Of a stretch of DNA of 64,000 nucleotides, positions 10,744-22,334 are shown piece after piece (position 1 is the stretch's first letter; every line of letters begins with the position of its first letter). The stretch is from Tetracentron sinense (taxonomy: Eukaryota; Streptophyta; Magnoliopsida; Trochodendrales; Trochodendraceae). The notes below the pieces were generated by a model. The model saw only the letters and a program-made list of their open reading frames with translations, searched no databases and was not told the origin of the DNA. The stretch lies in contig CM026557.1 of NCBI GenBank assembly GCA_015143295.1, positions 27,189,760 to 27,253,759 of the forward strand, in the 5' to 3' direction. The translations under genes were made by a program, and so were the position numbers.

Positions 10744-11990
10744 TATTGAAAGAATTGCCTTAGGTTCATAATATTCCAGGATTCTTGGATAAGATTACCT
10801 TGCAGATCTTTCAAGTAGCAAACTCCAGGACTCCCCAATCGTTCTACGATATAGGGTCCTTCCCAATTAGGCCCCAACTTGCCACTGTTAATCTCCCTGG
10901 TATTCTGGAATACTTTTCGGAGAACGAGATCTCCGACCTGAAGGACTCTTCACTGTACCTTTCGGTTGTATGCCTTCCTTAGCTGTTGCTGATATCTCCT
11001 CATCTGAATGCTAGCATCTTCTCGCTTTTCTTCTAACAAGTCGAGGTGAATGGCCATGAGCTCAACGTTCTTGTCTTTCTCTCCACTCTGCTTCTTGCTA
11101 TGCCAAGAGCGTATTGCGGGCAAACTAATCTCAGTAGGAATGACAGCTTCCATGCCATAAGCCAAAGAGAAAGGTGTTTCATTTGTAGGACTCCTCGGTG
11201 TCGTCCTATATCCCCACAATACGTTGTGCAGCTCGGTAGTCCATTTTCCCTTCGAGTCTTCCAATCTTCTCTTCAAGGCGTTCAATATATTTTTATTAGC
11301 TGCTTTAGCCAATCTGTTTCCCTGAGGATAATATGGAGACGAGAAAACATGTTTGATCTTCAATTCGCTGCAAAAGTCTGCAATGATACGTCCTGAGAAC
11401 TGTTTCCAGTTGTCAGTGATAATGGACTGAGGTATGCCGAACCTACAGACGATATGCTCCCACATGAACTTCTTCACTTCTTGTTCTCTGATACGAGCAA
11501 GGGGAACGACTTCAATCCAACGAGAGAAGTAATCAATTGCCATGAGGAGAAAGATTAGATTCCCTGGGGCTTTAGGGAAAGGTCCCATAATATCAAGACC
11601 CCATCGTGCAAATGGCCAAGGTTGGGAGACAGTGTTAAGCTCTTGAGCTGGAGCATGAATTAAACGAGCATATCGTTGACACTGGTTGCACTTCTTCACA
11701 TACTTTTGAGCATCAGCTTGTATGTAAGGCCAGAAGTATCCTTGCCCCAGAGCTCGATGAGCTATCGTTCTTCCCCCTGAATATATGCCACAAATCCCTT
11801 CATGAAGCTCAGCAAGAATCCTCTCCACATCTACAGGATGAACGCATTTCAACAAAGGTCCCCCGAAAGACTTTTTATATAACTCTCCCTGCACCAGGAC
11901 ATATCGAGGTGCCTTGAACTGGATACGTCTTGACTCTTTTACAGTGATAGGAAGAACTCCATCTTTCAAGTAAGCCGTCAACCCTGTCAT
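10744..11990 (-). pseudogene. Tat integrase
   Basis: Integrase joins the cDNA to the target. A zinc-binding HHCC-like block (HRALGQGYFWPYIQ ... KKCNQCQRY) is followed by the catalytic core with Asp in WGLDIMGPF and Asp in SIITDNWKQF. The expected third acidic residue is missing: where Tat elements have a Glu before AANK, this copy reads LAKAANK, so Glu is replaced by Lys. The usual Gly of the TDNG motif is Trp. A TGA at 10950-10952 cuts off a still recognisable C-terminal region (VGDLVLRKVF ... GPYIVERLG) that ends near 10744. It is inactive on several counts. Confidence 0.85.
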
Positions 11991-14038
11991 CCAACTTGGT
12001 ACTGGATTAACAAAACATACCTCCCGCTGAGACTGGAGTGTTTATCAGACTGCATCATGGAAGCAAGATAAGCCAGAGCATCAGCATGCCTATTCTCATC
12101 TCTTCGGGTATGCTTGATCTCCACAACGGTGAATGCTTCACACTGCAAATGAATGAGTGCAGTATACTGTTTTATTCGATCATCCTTGCATTCATAGTCT
12201 CCATTCACCTGATTCACTACAAGCTGTGAATCACAAAAAACTCTCAATCTAGAGACTTGCAGCTCGTGCGCACTCTGCAAGCCAAGCAGCAATGCTTCGT
12301 ACTCAGCTTCATTGTTGGAGGCAGCAAACCCAAGACGTGACATCTTCTGTACTTTTATGTTCTCCGAACTAATGAGCACAATACCAAGTCCTGAACCACT
12401 CGAGTTAGAAGATCCATCTACGTACAACAGCCAATCAACCCATTCTGATGATTTATCTCCATCTACAACGATATCTTCGTTGTCAACTTGATCAGGGAGC
12501 TCACGAAGATCAGCAATCACCTCCTCTGCCTCCTCCACATGGAAGTCAGAAAGGAATCCTGCCATTGCCTGGCCCTTCTCTAAACTTCTCGCTCTGTACT
12601 GAATATCGAACTCACTCAGAGCCACAGCCCACTTCGACATCCTTCCCGCCAACTCGGGTCGTCCCAACACGACTTTCAAATGATACGTTGTGATGACAAT
12701 GATAGTATGAGCATGAAAGTAAAAACAAAGCTTTTCAGCAGAAAAGACAAGAGCAAGACACACCTTCTCGAGCTTGCTGTAATTACATTCTGCCTTGAGA
12801 AAATTTTTGCTGATGAAATATACAGGCCTCTCAACGCCGCCACAACACCGGACAAAGACTGAGCCAATGGCCTGCTCTGAGACAGAAAGATACAGATACA
12901 AGACTTCACTTGGTTCAGGGACAGAGAGAATAGGGGCTGAGCCTAAATACTCTTTCAAAGCAATGAAAGCTCGAGAACACTCTGGCGTCCATGCAAAGAT
13001 AGAATCCTTTCTCAGGAGCTCGAAAAGGGGTTTACAACGATCAGATGACTTTGAGATAAACCGATTGAGTGCAGCGATACGCCCTGTTAACTTCTGGTTC
13101 TCCTTCTTCGACTTGGGCTCCGGTATGTCCAGCAGAGCTTGAATCTGAGCTGGATTAGCTTCAATACCCCGCTGGCTCACAAGATATCCCAAGAATTTAC
13201 CAGAGGTAACCCCGAAAGTACACTTCTCTGGGTTTATCTTTAAATTGAAAGTTCTCAGAATAGAGAAAGGCTCAGCAAGATCCTTCACAAGGGTATTCCG
13301 AAGTCGACTCTTCACAACGATGTCATCAATGTAAACTTCAACCGTCTTGCCGAGGAGTGGCCCAAACATGAGATTCATCAAACGTTGATACGTGGCACCG
13401 GCATTCTTCAGACCAAAAGGCATAACACGATAACAGAACAAGCCACGCTCTGTAATGAAAGTGGTCTTCTCTTGATCTTCTTCCGCCAGGAGGATTTGAT
13501 TATAGCCCGAATAACCATCCATAAATGATAACATTTCATGGCCAGCAGTGGCATTGATGAGCCTGTCAATCCTTGGCATAGGAAAAAAGTCTTTGGGACA
13601 TGCTCTATTGACACCAGTGAAGTCAATGCAAACTCTCACCTTCCCATTCTTCTTGGGTACAGCTACCACATTAGCTATCCAGTCAGGATACTGCACTTCT
13701 TGGATGAACCCAAATTGGATCAGCTTGTCTATCTCTTCATTCACTGCATCATGATAGGTTGGGGCAAGTCTCCGAGGTTTCTGCTTCACCGGAGGGACAG
13801 CAGGATCAACGTTGAGGTGATGGCAGATAATGCTCGGATTTATGCCTGTCATATCTTTGTGCGACCATGCAAAGACATCAAGGTTCTTCTTCAAGAATTC
13901 TAGCAGCTCGCCCTCTTCGTCCGTTGTCAAGCTCGTCCCTATCTGCAGCACCTTTGGCTCTTCTTCTGTTCCTAAATTAACTGCCTTCGTGGGCTCAACA
14001 GAAGGTCTACACAACGTGGCCTCCAAGCTCTCTCCCAC
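11987..14038 (-). pseudogene. Tat reverse transcriptase-RNase H
   Basis: The RT domain occupies roughly residues 80-290: PKKNGKVRVCIDF, MDGYSGYNQI, MPFGLKNAGATYQ and the catalytic YIDD (VEVYIDDIVVKSR). A connection region with FLGYLVSQRGIEANP follows, then a first RNase H-like domain with the usual Asp and His sites altered, then a second, typical RNase H (LYVDGSSNSSGSG, NNEAEYEALL), as in dual-RNase-H Tat elements. It is in frame with the protease segment upstream, separated only by a TAG at 14060-14062. The downstream join to integrase is frameshifted near 12020. The 684-codon open stretch is the best preserved part of the element. Confidence 0.9.
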
Positions 14039-14059
14039 AACGGAGTCGACCTGTAATTG

Positions 14060-15277
14060 CTATTTGTGCACAACGGAAGGAGAGAGATCACACTTCTGCG
14101 TCGCCAACTGATCTCCTCTGATCTCCTGGGGACCGTCCTGCGTCGGGTATTTCAACACCTGATAGTACAAGGAGGGAACAGCCTTCATCTCGTGGGTCCA
14201 CCATCGACCCAAAATCGCGTTGTAAGGCGATGGAGCATCCAAAATGGAAAATCTGGTTTGTAGGACAACGGGTCCTACCACAATGGGTAAGACGACGTCG
14301 CCTAATGGTTTCATCGAACTGCCATCAAACCCAAATAGCGGGGTCTGAGTAGAGATGAGAACGGACGGATCCAACTTCATCTGAGTGAAAGCATGAAGAT
14401 ACAAAATGTCTGCCCCACTCCCGGAATCCACGAGCACCCTTTTGATGTTGAAATCTCCTATTCTCATGGTGAGAACAAGAGCATCATAATGAGGCCGGAT
14501 TACCGTTGCCAAATCATGATCAGTGAAAGTAAGCGTCTGTCCCACGCTTCTTGCAGGCATCTGCACCTGACAAACCTCAGCTTCGTGAGACATCTTCCTC
14601 GTCTTTGCTCTGAAGTCTCTCTCTACGTCCTCCTCTGGTTCTCGCACTCGGTAAATGACATTGATGGTGCCCAAAGGGGCTCCCCCTCGTCCTCGTCCAC
14701 TGGTACTTGGATTACTGGCAGGCTCTCCTGTACGGGGTTGAGATAACGGTTCTATGGTGTGCATCGCGTTACCGTTATCGAAACTGAGATACTCTCCTAA
14801 GTACCCTTCCTGGACCAGTATCTCCAAATACTCCCTCAAGATGCGACATCGGGTTGTAAGATGACCACGACACTTATGATAATGGCAATACTCATGTGCC
14901 CGTGGTCCCGACGTAACATCTTGTACAGCTCTAGCAGGCCATTCGAAATACACTTGACCCTCCTTTGACTTCATGATGGTCGCTGGGCTAGCAGTAAAAT
15001 GGATGGGATCCGTCTGAGCTGCAAAAGGTCGCCTCTTACTAGGCTGAACACCTCTCTCTCGCTGCACTTGTGGCTATTCCTGGCGAGGCTGATAATGCTG
15101 CCTCGCCTGCTGCTGAAAGTTCGGGCTAGGACGTCTCTCCGTCCTACCCTGCTGCTGGGATTGATTATAATTACCTTCATACGGGCGCCGAACCGGCTGA
15201 TCCCGCTGAGTCACATTCACTATTTTCTCCTTCTGCTTCCTAGGTGGTGAGTCCTCAGATGAGGAAGACGCATACCT
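14060..15277 (-). pseudogene. Tat gag C-terminus (zinc finger) and aspartic protease
   Basis: The nucleic-acid-binding block YCHYHKCRGHLTTRC with the following LREYLEILVQEGYL is typical of Tat gag C-termini. The protease active site VLVDSGSGADILYL follows, about 200 residues later. A TAG lies near 15079 and another stop at 14060-14062 separates it from RT. The frame is otherwise continuous with 15577-15278 upstream and with RT downstream, so this was one gag-pol frame. Confidence 0.85.
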
Positions 15278-16504
15278 CTACCTCTTCTCCTTCCTCCTAG
15301 ACGACCGGCGTGCTTTCTCTATCACGTTCACCCCTCTCATCCTCGGCTTCGGCACAACGGAGACATCATCTTCGTACCTTCCATACTTGGTTGCACAAAC
15401 CATCATTTCGTCCATCTTGACAGGATAGTCAAGAGCCAGGGACTTATAGAGCTCGGAATGCCTGGGGATAGCATTCTTAAAAGCAACAATACAACTCCCT
15501 TCATCGACCTTATCGATGCTATGGACTTCATCAGTGAAGCGCGAAATGAAGTCTCTCAAGGATTCTACCGGTTTCATCCTTAAAGAGAAGACAGTATCTG
15601 CTCCTTCCTTCTTTTTTTATTGATAATGAATTGATCAATAAAAGCCGACCTGAGCTCGGCGAAGTTGCTGATTGAACCAGGAGGCAGATTACGAAACCAT
15701 CTTGATGCAGCTCCTGCCAAGCTATTGGGGAAAGCTTTGCAATACAGATTATCATCTGGATTGCGAACTGCCATTGCATGCTTGAAGTCCAATAAGTGCT
15801 CCTCCGGATCCGTTTTCCCGGTGTACATGGGGAAGATTGGAGTCATAAACTTGGAAGAAGTGTATGACTGATTGATGACTTCTGTGAAAGGAGAGTTCTT
15901 GACGTTGTCCTTTGCTGATTGAGCAAAGTGATCAGGAATCCCTCCTTTCATGCTCTTGACACAAGCACTGATCATAGCCTCCACCTCCTTGGAAGTCATC
16001 CAAGTCTTCTGAGCAACCGCTCCTTCGGCAGCACCTCTCGAATCTTCTTGTCCTGCTTCTTCTCGTAAATCAATACGATCAGAAGGGACTCTCTGCTCCG
16101 CACGAACTGGAGGTTGTCTTGCCTCCCTCTCAGTGGGAGGAAGCACAAACCTGGTGTCACAGTTCTCCGGTGCTAAAGGGGGAGAAGAGAAGTCAAGCTG
16201 ACGTCTCACTGATGATCTCTGAGATGGCCCATCATCTACTTCGAGCCTACTATGCTAGATTGCATCAAGCCTTTCTTGCATCATCTGCTGGTGTCTGGTG
16301 ATCTGATCCAGAGCAGATTGCTGTCTTTGCAACATCATCAAAATATTATCAGAGACAGAAGGCTCAATGGGGGGGCATGGTCCTCTCTGGCTGGTCAGAC
16401 GATGGACTGACCCCAGGAATGAAAGACTGCATGACAGAAGGTGTGAAAGGGGTGGCCTGAGGGGTTTGATTCTCACGCCCGGGTACAGAAGTCTGATCAG
16501 TCAT
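15278..16504 (-). pseudogene. Tat gag (capsid) region
   Basis: The chosen ATG at 16504-16502 (MTDQTSVPGREN) lies 35 bp inside the primer-binding site, as expected for gag. The capsid-type core reads TGKTDPEEHLLDFKHAM ... NLPPGSISNFAELRSAF, then SLRDFISRFTDEV, the retrotransposon gag signature. It is broken by a frame change in a run of C at about 16370-16376, a TAG at 16255-16257, a frame change in a run of A near 15615 and a stop at 15278-15280. Gag would package the element RNA in virus-like particles in the cytoplasm. Confidence 0.85.
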
Positions 16505-16538
16505 GATCACAAAGAGCTAAGGGAGGTTCTTTTATGAT

Positions 16539-16556
16539 TTCCCACAGACGGCGCCA
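16539..16556 (-). other. Tat primer-binding site
   Basis: The minus strand reads TGGCGCCGTCTGTGGGAA, four bases from the 5' LTR end. The TGGCGCC type is characteristic of Tat/Athila-lineage elements; the exact tRNA was not assigned. Confidence 0.85.
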
Positions 16557-16560
16557 ATTT

Positions 16561-17383
16561 TGAGGGGGGAAAATACCGGAAAGGACACGCGTCAGCTGCA
16601 ACTGTTTACCTCTGGTTAACTGGTAGTAGGTGGGAGTTGAAGGGTGTGATACCCTGACCTGCACTCCGATGATAAACTAAGTAGATGGAGAAGATGATGA
16701 ACAGTAAGACACACAATATCACTCAAAAATATATGTGTTCTTCGATTCCCTTTTAACACTGAAATTCTCGGGGTATTTATAGGTTAACCTTGGTATGGCC
16801 ATAGATGACCATAGATGCCCATACCACGTGCCCTGCACTCATTACCAAATATGTCAGTAAAATATACCACCTGTTGCATCACACGTGAAAGCCTACTATT
16901 AGTTCAGTCGGTTGGGTCTGATAGCACACAGAAGTGACCTGCATTAAATGCCAAGGCAGTGCTTTTGGCCCACTTGTCAGAATAATCGATCGCCTCCTGA
17001 TTACTCCCTCCTGCGAGTCGGTCTCGTTGTTGACTCGAGCTCGGGTACGTTGTATATGTCTTAAAATATGACCTGGACATCTTTATCTGAATCACAACGG
17101 ACTCGTTGTTCAATTAACACCGAAAACGTTGTCGAGAATACAACGTCTACGTTGTGCACAAGACAACGAACACGTTGTCAAAACTACAACGAGAACGTTG
17201 TTCGCAAGACCACGGATACATCGTAATTTATACAACGTGAACGCTATGCATCAAACAATGTTTATCCTTCTATTTTAAGCACGTGACTCAAACACATGTC
17301 CACGTGTCACTTTCGTGCACAAAACAACAAAAGCTAGCTCATTCCCCAACGTCACTTAATTTTTACGAATTTTATCCCTTACA
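16561..17383 (-). repeat. Tat element 5' LTR
   Basis: It has the same length (823 bp) as 4272-5094 and differs by about 20 substitutions with no evident indel. The TATA box is CCTATAAATACCC on the minus strand at about 16772-16784. Confidence 0.93.
17093..17247 (-). promoter_or_regulatory. ACAACGnnnnCGTTGT palindrome cassette (Tat 5' LTR)
   Basis: It has the same arrangement as in the 3' LTR, with three near-perfect 16-bp palindromes and flanking degenerate pairs, about 310 bp upstream of the TATA box. One GTCG-type terminal site has changed (ACGTCGT in the other copy, ACATCGT here). Confidence 0.75.
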
Positions 17384-18285
17384 GTCAGTATTAGATATTT
17401 TCCTTATAACAATATTGGTAGTGGAGGGACGCATCTGTAAATAAATCTTGAAATAGAAATAGCTGCAAGTAATTCTCTATTTTCTGGAGGTTAATCACAT
17501 TGTGTTAATGGACATTAATTGTGATTGGTGGAAGTCCAGGGATATAGATAAAATTCTATAATCCTAATGGAGTGTAGGAAAGAGGTTTCCTAGTAACAAT
17601 GCTTTAACCAAAAGGTTGAGTACTTGGTCCCACAACCGGAAATAGGAGATCCCTTTAGATCCCACACACAAGGACTTTCTTAAACTATTTAATTTAATTA
17701 TTAATTATATTAATTTAGTTCTCTAAGTAATCGCTATATGGTATAGTGAAGCTCTGAAAGGTGGAATCACATTAGATGTGAAAAACCAAATGGGTAGGAC
17801 CCATTGGGGATTATGATAAAAGATCATATAAGACAATAGAGGGTTTGGAACCCTCAAAGGGGGCGTGTGGGAGTGGGGCCCACTTAGGGTGGGACGCCCA
17901 CTCCATGAGGAGATATTAATTTAATTAGTTTCTAATAACTAATGTTCTTATTGGATAAGGTTAGTTAGTTAGTTACAAATTAAAGATTCCCTAATTGTTA
18001 GGGATTCTATTAGTTTCTTGCTAATCAAAGAATCGTAATTGGATTAGGATAATGATTAGTTAGTTACTAATGGATAAGGTTAGTTTCTATTTTGATTAAT
18101 CCTAATTAATTAAGGCGAAATCAAAAAAGGAAACAAATTGAGGAATCCTTATTGGATAAGGATTAGGACACTTGGGTTGCAAGCAACCCAAACCCTATAT
18201 ATAGGGCTAGACGTCCAAGGTATGAGGGATACATTCATTTCCAACAATCTCTCTCTCTCCTTCCTCAAATCTCACGCCCCTCCCC
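17384..18285 (+). repeat. Copia 5' LTR, segment 2
   Basis: It resumes with the duplicated GTCAG and aligns with about 27055-27970 of the 3' LTR. It is interrupted again after TCCCC (18281-18285). Confidence 0.9.
18144..18204 (+). promoter_or_regulatory. Copia LTR promoter: two palindromes and a TATA box
   Basis: A palindrome with perfect 9-bp arms, AATCCTTAT-TGG-ATAAGGATT (18144-18164), is followed by GGGTTGCAAGCAACCC (18174-18189) and TATATATA (18197-18204). The 3' LTR has the same arrangement at 27825-27884. In the 5' LTR this promoter is cut off from the body by the solo LTR 80 bp downstream. Confidence 0.65.
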
Positions 18286-18508
18286 TGTAGAATCCCGAAT
18301 CCGCATTTCACTAAGCAGTGAATAGTGCTCAAGTGTGGTTTTGTGCACTAATGGGCCTTATGTTAATATACGTGGTTGAATTTATGGAGTGCATGTTCTA
18401 ATAGGTCAATATATGTTTAAGGATTGTGTTTAAGCATAAAAGGAGTGTTAGAATTGGATTGGAGAAGATTCAAGTACTGAAAACAGGGTTTTGCAGAAAA
18501 CAGGGGAC

Positions 18509-18697
18509 CACCAATCGCTCGGTGATAACCTCCGATCAAACGGTCTTATACCGATCGCTCGGTAGCTATCGAACGGTTAACCTTTTTGTATGGGAAAAAA
18601 TTTCAGAGAGGGTGCTTTCAATCGATTGATCGGTTGAAACCACCGATCGACCAGTAAGTCACCGATCGCTCGGTCTGTACCACCGATTGATCGGTCA
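18509..18697 (+). promoter_or_regulatory. GATCGATC palindrome cassette of LTR copy 3
   Basis: Its layout is that of copies 1 and 2 but with more decayed sites (ACCGATCGCTCGGT, ATCGATTGATCGGTTG, ACCGATTGATCGGT). The core TTTTTGTATGGGAAAAAA lies at about 18572-18600. Confidence 0.72.
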
Positions 18698-18749
18698 TAC
18701 GCATATTTTCTTCATTAAGAGTGCTTAAGACTTTAGCCACTACCCTTTG

Positions 18750-18760
18750 CCTATATAAGG
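18750..18760 (+). promoter_or_regulatory. TATA box of LTR copy 3
   Basis: CCTATATAAGG stands at the place of CTATAAATAGG in the sister LTRs. Confidence 0.75.
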
Positions 18761-18963
18761 GCTGGGTTTGTGCCTTAGGGTTTCAGAAACCCTTTGTGCC
18801 CTATTTTGAGAGATTTTGAAGAGGAAGAAGAAGGAGTGAACTAGGAGTTTCTCAAGCTTGAAGGAAGATCAAGATCATTCCTTCCTTGTGGTGTTTCTCA
18901 ACCAAGAACTCAAGGTTCTTGCTTGTTCAAGCTTTTGTAATGAAAGTCTTTGATTTCACCAAG

Positions 18964-19687
18964 GTAGATACACTCTACTACCAATCTCGCAATACTACTA
19001 GTTACTAAATGTTGTTCTTCTCAATCTATACTATATATATCTTGATTGGCTATGGTGCGAAAGGATGTTGTATTATGTTTGGATGTAAGCTATCATTATG
19101 GTGCACTCTAAGTGTTTGATTTAATGCCTCTAAGAATTTTGGGTGTTTAAAACATTTATTACTCTCTATGCTCATATGCTCGCATGTTTCACATGAACCG
19201 ATGTTTTCTATGGATTTCTCAAAGTTACGAAAAAGGGTTTTCAATAATGACTTATAAGGAATGATTCTAAGCAACTCTATGATATCTCCAAGATTGGTTC
19301 ACAAGCTCTAAGGATCATGATACACACTCACAAGAACTCTATGATAAGCTCTAAGATCGTCTCACAGGCTCTAAGGATCACAAATGAAATGCTCTAAGAT
19401 CTCTATGGTTTTGCTCTATGGTATCTCTATGTCTCTATGGATCATAAATGACTCTAAGTAACTCCATAAACTCACAAGGCTATGATAATCACTTGACTCA
19501 CACGGAATTGGTTTTGGTTTTGGTTAACGGATCTCATCTCACATGCTACTTCACGATTTCCACGCTTTAAGATGTTTTAAGGGTTTCATTCTCCATGAGT
19601 TGTATGCTCTATGCTTATTGCCTTATTGTTATTAGTTTGTATACGCTCAGTATTCCACACTCAGCTGATATTTGTTATCATCGGCAG
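18964..19687 (+). other. Probable LTR-internal intron (copy 3)
   Basis: CAAG|GTAGATACACTCTAC ... ATCATCGGCAG|GTGCTTGGG; 724 bp. It is equivalent to the introns in copies 1 and 2. Confidence 0.55.
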
Positions 19688-20139
19688 GTGCTTGGGTTTC
19701 ATTCAACTTATGTGGCACGAAGCCTTGGGTAGAGGAAGAATACTTCGACCCGGAGCCTTCCATGGATCACTACCAGGATGATGGTTCATTAGATAGGTGT
19801 CGGGACTTCGATTTCTGTTGATCGATAGTAGTTATGAAGTTACTTGATATTTTGTTAAGTGAGAGTGAGACTTGTCCACTCCACCCACCCCTTTTTGGAT
19901 ATTACGTACATGTATATTTTGTTGGTTCACGTTTGGACCAAGTTATAGGAGTGTTTACCTTGCTTCCGCTATGTTTAGTGTATTTTGATTCCGCTGTGCA
20001 TCGTATATCGTTTCCGCTATGTTTGTCTATGTACTCTAACAGGTTTCCATGGGTTCCTTATGTATCATATTGGAGGTATGATACGGCGGTCATGAGTCAA
20101 AGTATCCCTAACTCCTAGGGGGTATTTTGGGTCGCAACA

Positions 20140-20554
20140 TCCCCCTCTTGCTCTTAGAGGTGTATGGTCATCCTTCTCCCCTTTTCTCTTCTCTTGTGTT
20201 CTTAGTTTTGAATATCAACAAGAAGAATCTCAACAAATGTTCTTGATCAATAAAGATTGGATCTTTATTTCAAGATCCTAGAGCTGGAAATTTGGAAGGG
20301 CCCTTAGCTTCCATTAGAGAAAGCTTTAAAGAAAAAGAAGGTCCATGTGGATTGCGAGTGAGACTTAACACTTGTGAATTTTTGCCGGTCTAGCATTCTA
20401 TCATGGAATTGACTTAACAATTTCAAAGTCGCAAAGGTGATTGTGATTTTTACTCTCATTGAATAAAATCAATGAGAATATTAGTCAGATCTTGGGATTC
20501 GATGTATGCCCCCCAAGAACTGTTTTTCTAAAATTAAAAAGAGACATACTTTCA
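20140..20554 (+). repeat. Copia 5' LTR, segment 3
   Basis: It aligns with about 27971-28362 of the 3' LTR and ends ACATACTTTCA. Confidence 0.9.
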
Positions 20555-20555
20555 G

Positions 20556-20568
20556 TAGTATTAGAGCC
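20556..20568 (+). other. Copia primer-binding site
   Basis: TAGTATTAGAGCC lies one base after the 5' LTR. It is a two-mismatch version of the initiator-Met tRNA site TGGTATCAGAGCC; both mismatches are G:C to A:T type changes. Confidence 0.75.
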
Positions 20569-22334
20569 TTGGCTATGCTTCTCTTTGATTTTAGGGTATA
20601 ATCAATTTTTAATATATCATATTACCCTCCCTATGAATTTCAGCCACCCCTATTATTGAATCTTTATTATTCTTGATTATGAGCTAATCACTAATAGGGT
20701 TAAGGGGTCCCCCTGTTGTTATTGAGGGAATAAAAAATTAAGCCGCTAAAAATTAGTGTGATACTAATTTTAAGTTTGGATGATTCCAAAACCTCTCAAA
20801 ATTTAATAGGGACAAATATTTAGTGGTATCTAAATCTTGATTATAGCCCTTAAGGATTTAGAGATCCTTATTAGTATTAAATTAAATTGTTTAATTTATT
20901 CTAAGAGCCCTGGGCTAGCATAAATAATGTATATAATATTTATCATGATAAATAATTATTAATTTATGTGTTGGATGGGTTCCACAAATCATACCTCCTT
21001 CCCTTTCCCCTCTCCTCCCCTTTTTCTTATTTTTATAATAGGGTTGCTGATTCATGGTGGACTAAATCAACCAAAGGAGATGCCCGGAGAACCATTGCAA
21101 GATAGCAAATTGTAGTAGGGCTTTATTTAATTCCCCTATTGTAATTAAATAAGGTCGTATGATTTTTGTGAGCCCATTGTGAGATTATAATATGATTATA
21201 ATTATTATATTATTATTCATGTGATGATTAATAGTATTTCCTTTAACCCGGAAGCTGTGATAATTGTGATTATCGCTTTTATGATAATTTAGGATAATTT
21301 GATTTTATTTTAATTAATGGATTGTGTTTAATTGTAAATTGTTTATATTTAGACACAATACATTACTAGTACTCTTTTGGACGTGGAGTTTGTGACCCAT
21401 GCGGAGATTTTTACGTAAAACCTTTGCATACGAGATTATTGGATAATCGTGTCTAAAAAGACATTAATCGTAGATGGATCACTAAACTGACATCCAAATA
21501 CCCTAAAGTTATAGGGATGAGTAGTTTTTGATTATAAGGTGAAAACCCTAATGATCAAAACCCCCTATGAGGGCTAGTGGGAGTTTATCTCTTCTTGATA
21601 ATCCTATTATCAAAAATTTTCATAATCCATATGATGAATATTTGAATATTGATTCGATCATGCCTGTTTAATATATTGTTCCCTTCAAGAAAAATATTAA
21701 GTGATAATAAATGGGATTATTAATCCTAAGACCTTCCATTATCAATAAGACATGAATTAATTAGCCTGAGTCTTGTCTTGCCAAAAGGTATAGACATAAT
21801 TCAATCTAAATTAAACTCCTAGAGACTTATTTCTATTGTAGATAAGTTTGTGCATGGCCTGATAAGGAGTGTCAACTAAAATGGGGACACAGCCTTACTT
21901 GATCATATGACGAACGAGAATAATTGGTTTCACTTAAGCAAGGAAACATGGCGGCTGAAACAATGACAGTCATGTTGTCCTTGGAGGTCGCAAGAAAATT
22001 AGAAATCACTAATTTACATAAGGAGTTATGCATGAAATGCTCAGTGATGGATGGTTACTATTCACCTTGTATTGCATGTGTGATACTATCCTAAAATGGA
22101 AGATTACATGTGTATTATGAGGATCCCATTACTCATCTAGAATAAAAGGTTTATTCCCTAATTTCATATACTAAAGGGAATGATGAAATTTGAAGAAAGA
22201 TGAGAGGATCATCGGATTTTAAAATCCCAAAAATCCAATGAATATATGTGTGAAAATTAATGTAATAATTTATGCTTATTTTATTTTGTAGATAAGCCAT
22301 AAATCCCCTTTCCAAGATTCTAGAAGAGAATCGG
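20569..22334 (+). other. Copia 5' leader
   Basis: There are about 1.77 kb of AT-rich sequence between the primer-binding site and gag with no supported gene. The gag reading frame can be followed upstream of the first ATG to about 22287 (residues NPLSKILEENR), so the original start codon was probably lost. Confidence 0.6.

Larger units (their letters stand above)
4272..17383 (-). mobile_element. Full-length Tat-lineage Gypsy element
   Basis: Two 823-bp LTRs (4272-5094 and 16561-17383) start TGAGGGGGGAAAATACCGG and end CCCTTACA, and the whole is flanked by GTCAG (4267-4271 and 17384-17388). The coding strand is minus: gag, protease, reverse transcriptase-RNase H, integrase. A spliced gene on the opposite strand lies between integrase and the 3' LTR, as in Grande-like and related Tat elements. 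The primer-binding site is of the TGGCGCC type. Without the solo LTR insert it is about 11.2 kb. The LTRs differ at roughly 20 positions by eye (about 2.5%), which suggests an insertion age of the order of a million years under usual plant rates. All proteins are broken. Confidence 0.93.
18286..20139 (+). mobile_element. Solo LTR, Gypsy-type family 1, copy 3
   Basis: This 1,854-bp LTR starts TGTAGAATCCCGAATCC and ends TTTTGGGTCGCAACA. The perfect duplication TCCCC lies at 18281-18285 and 20140-20144. The uninterrupted Copia 3' LTR (about 27960-27975) shows the empty site. It is the most diverged of the three copies. Confidence 0.93.

Noticed and set aside
20569..22334. Search for an extra gene in the long Copia leader
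   Set aside because: Only short frames; A/T-rich with many stops on all strands.
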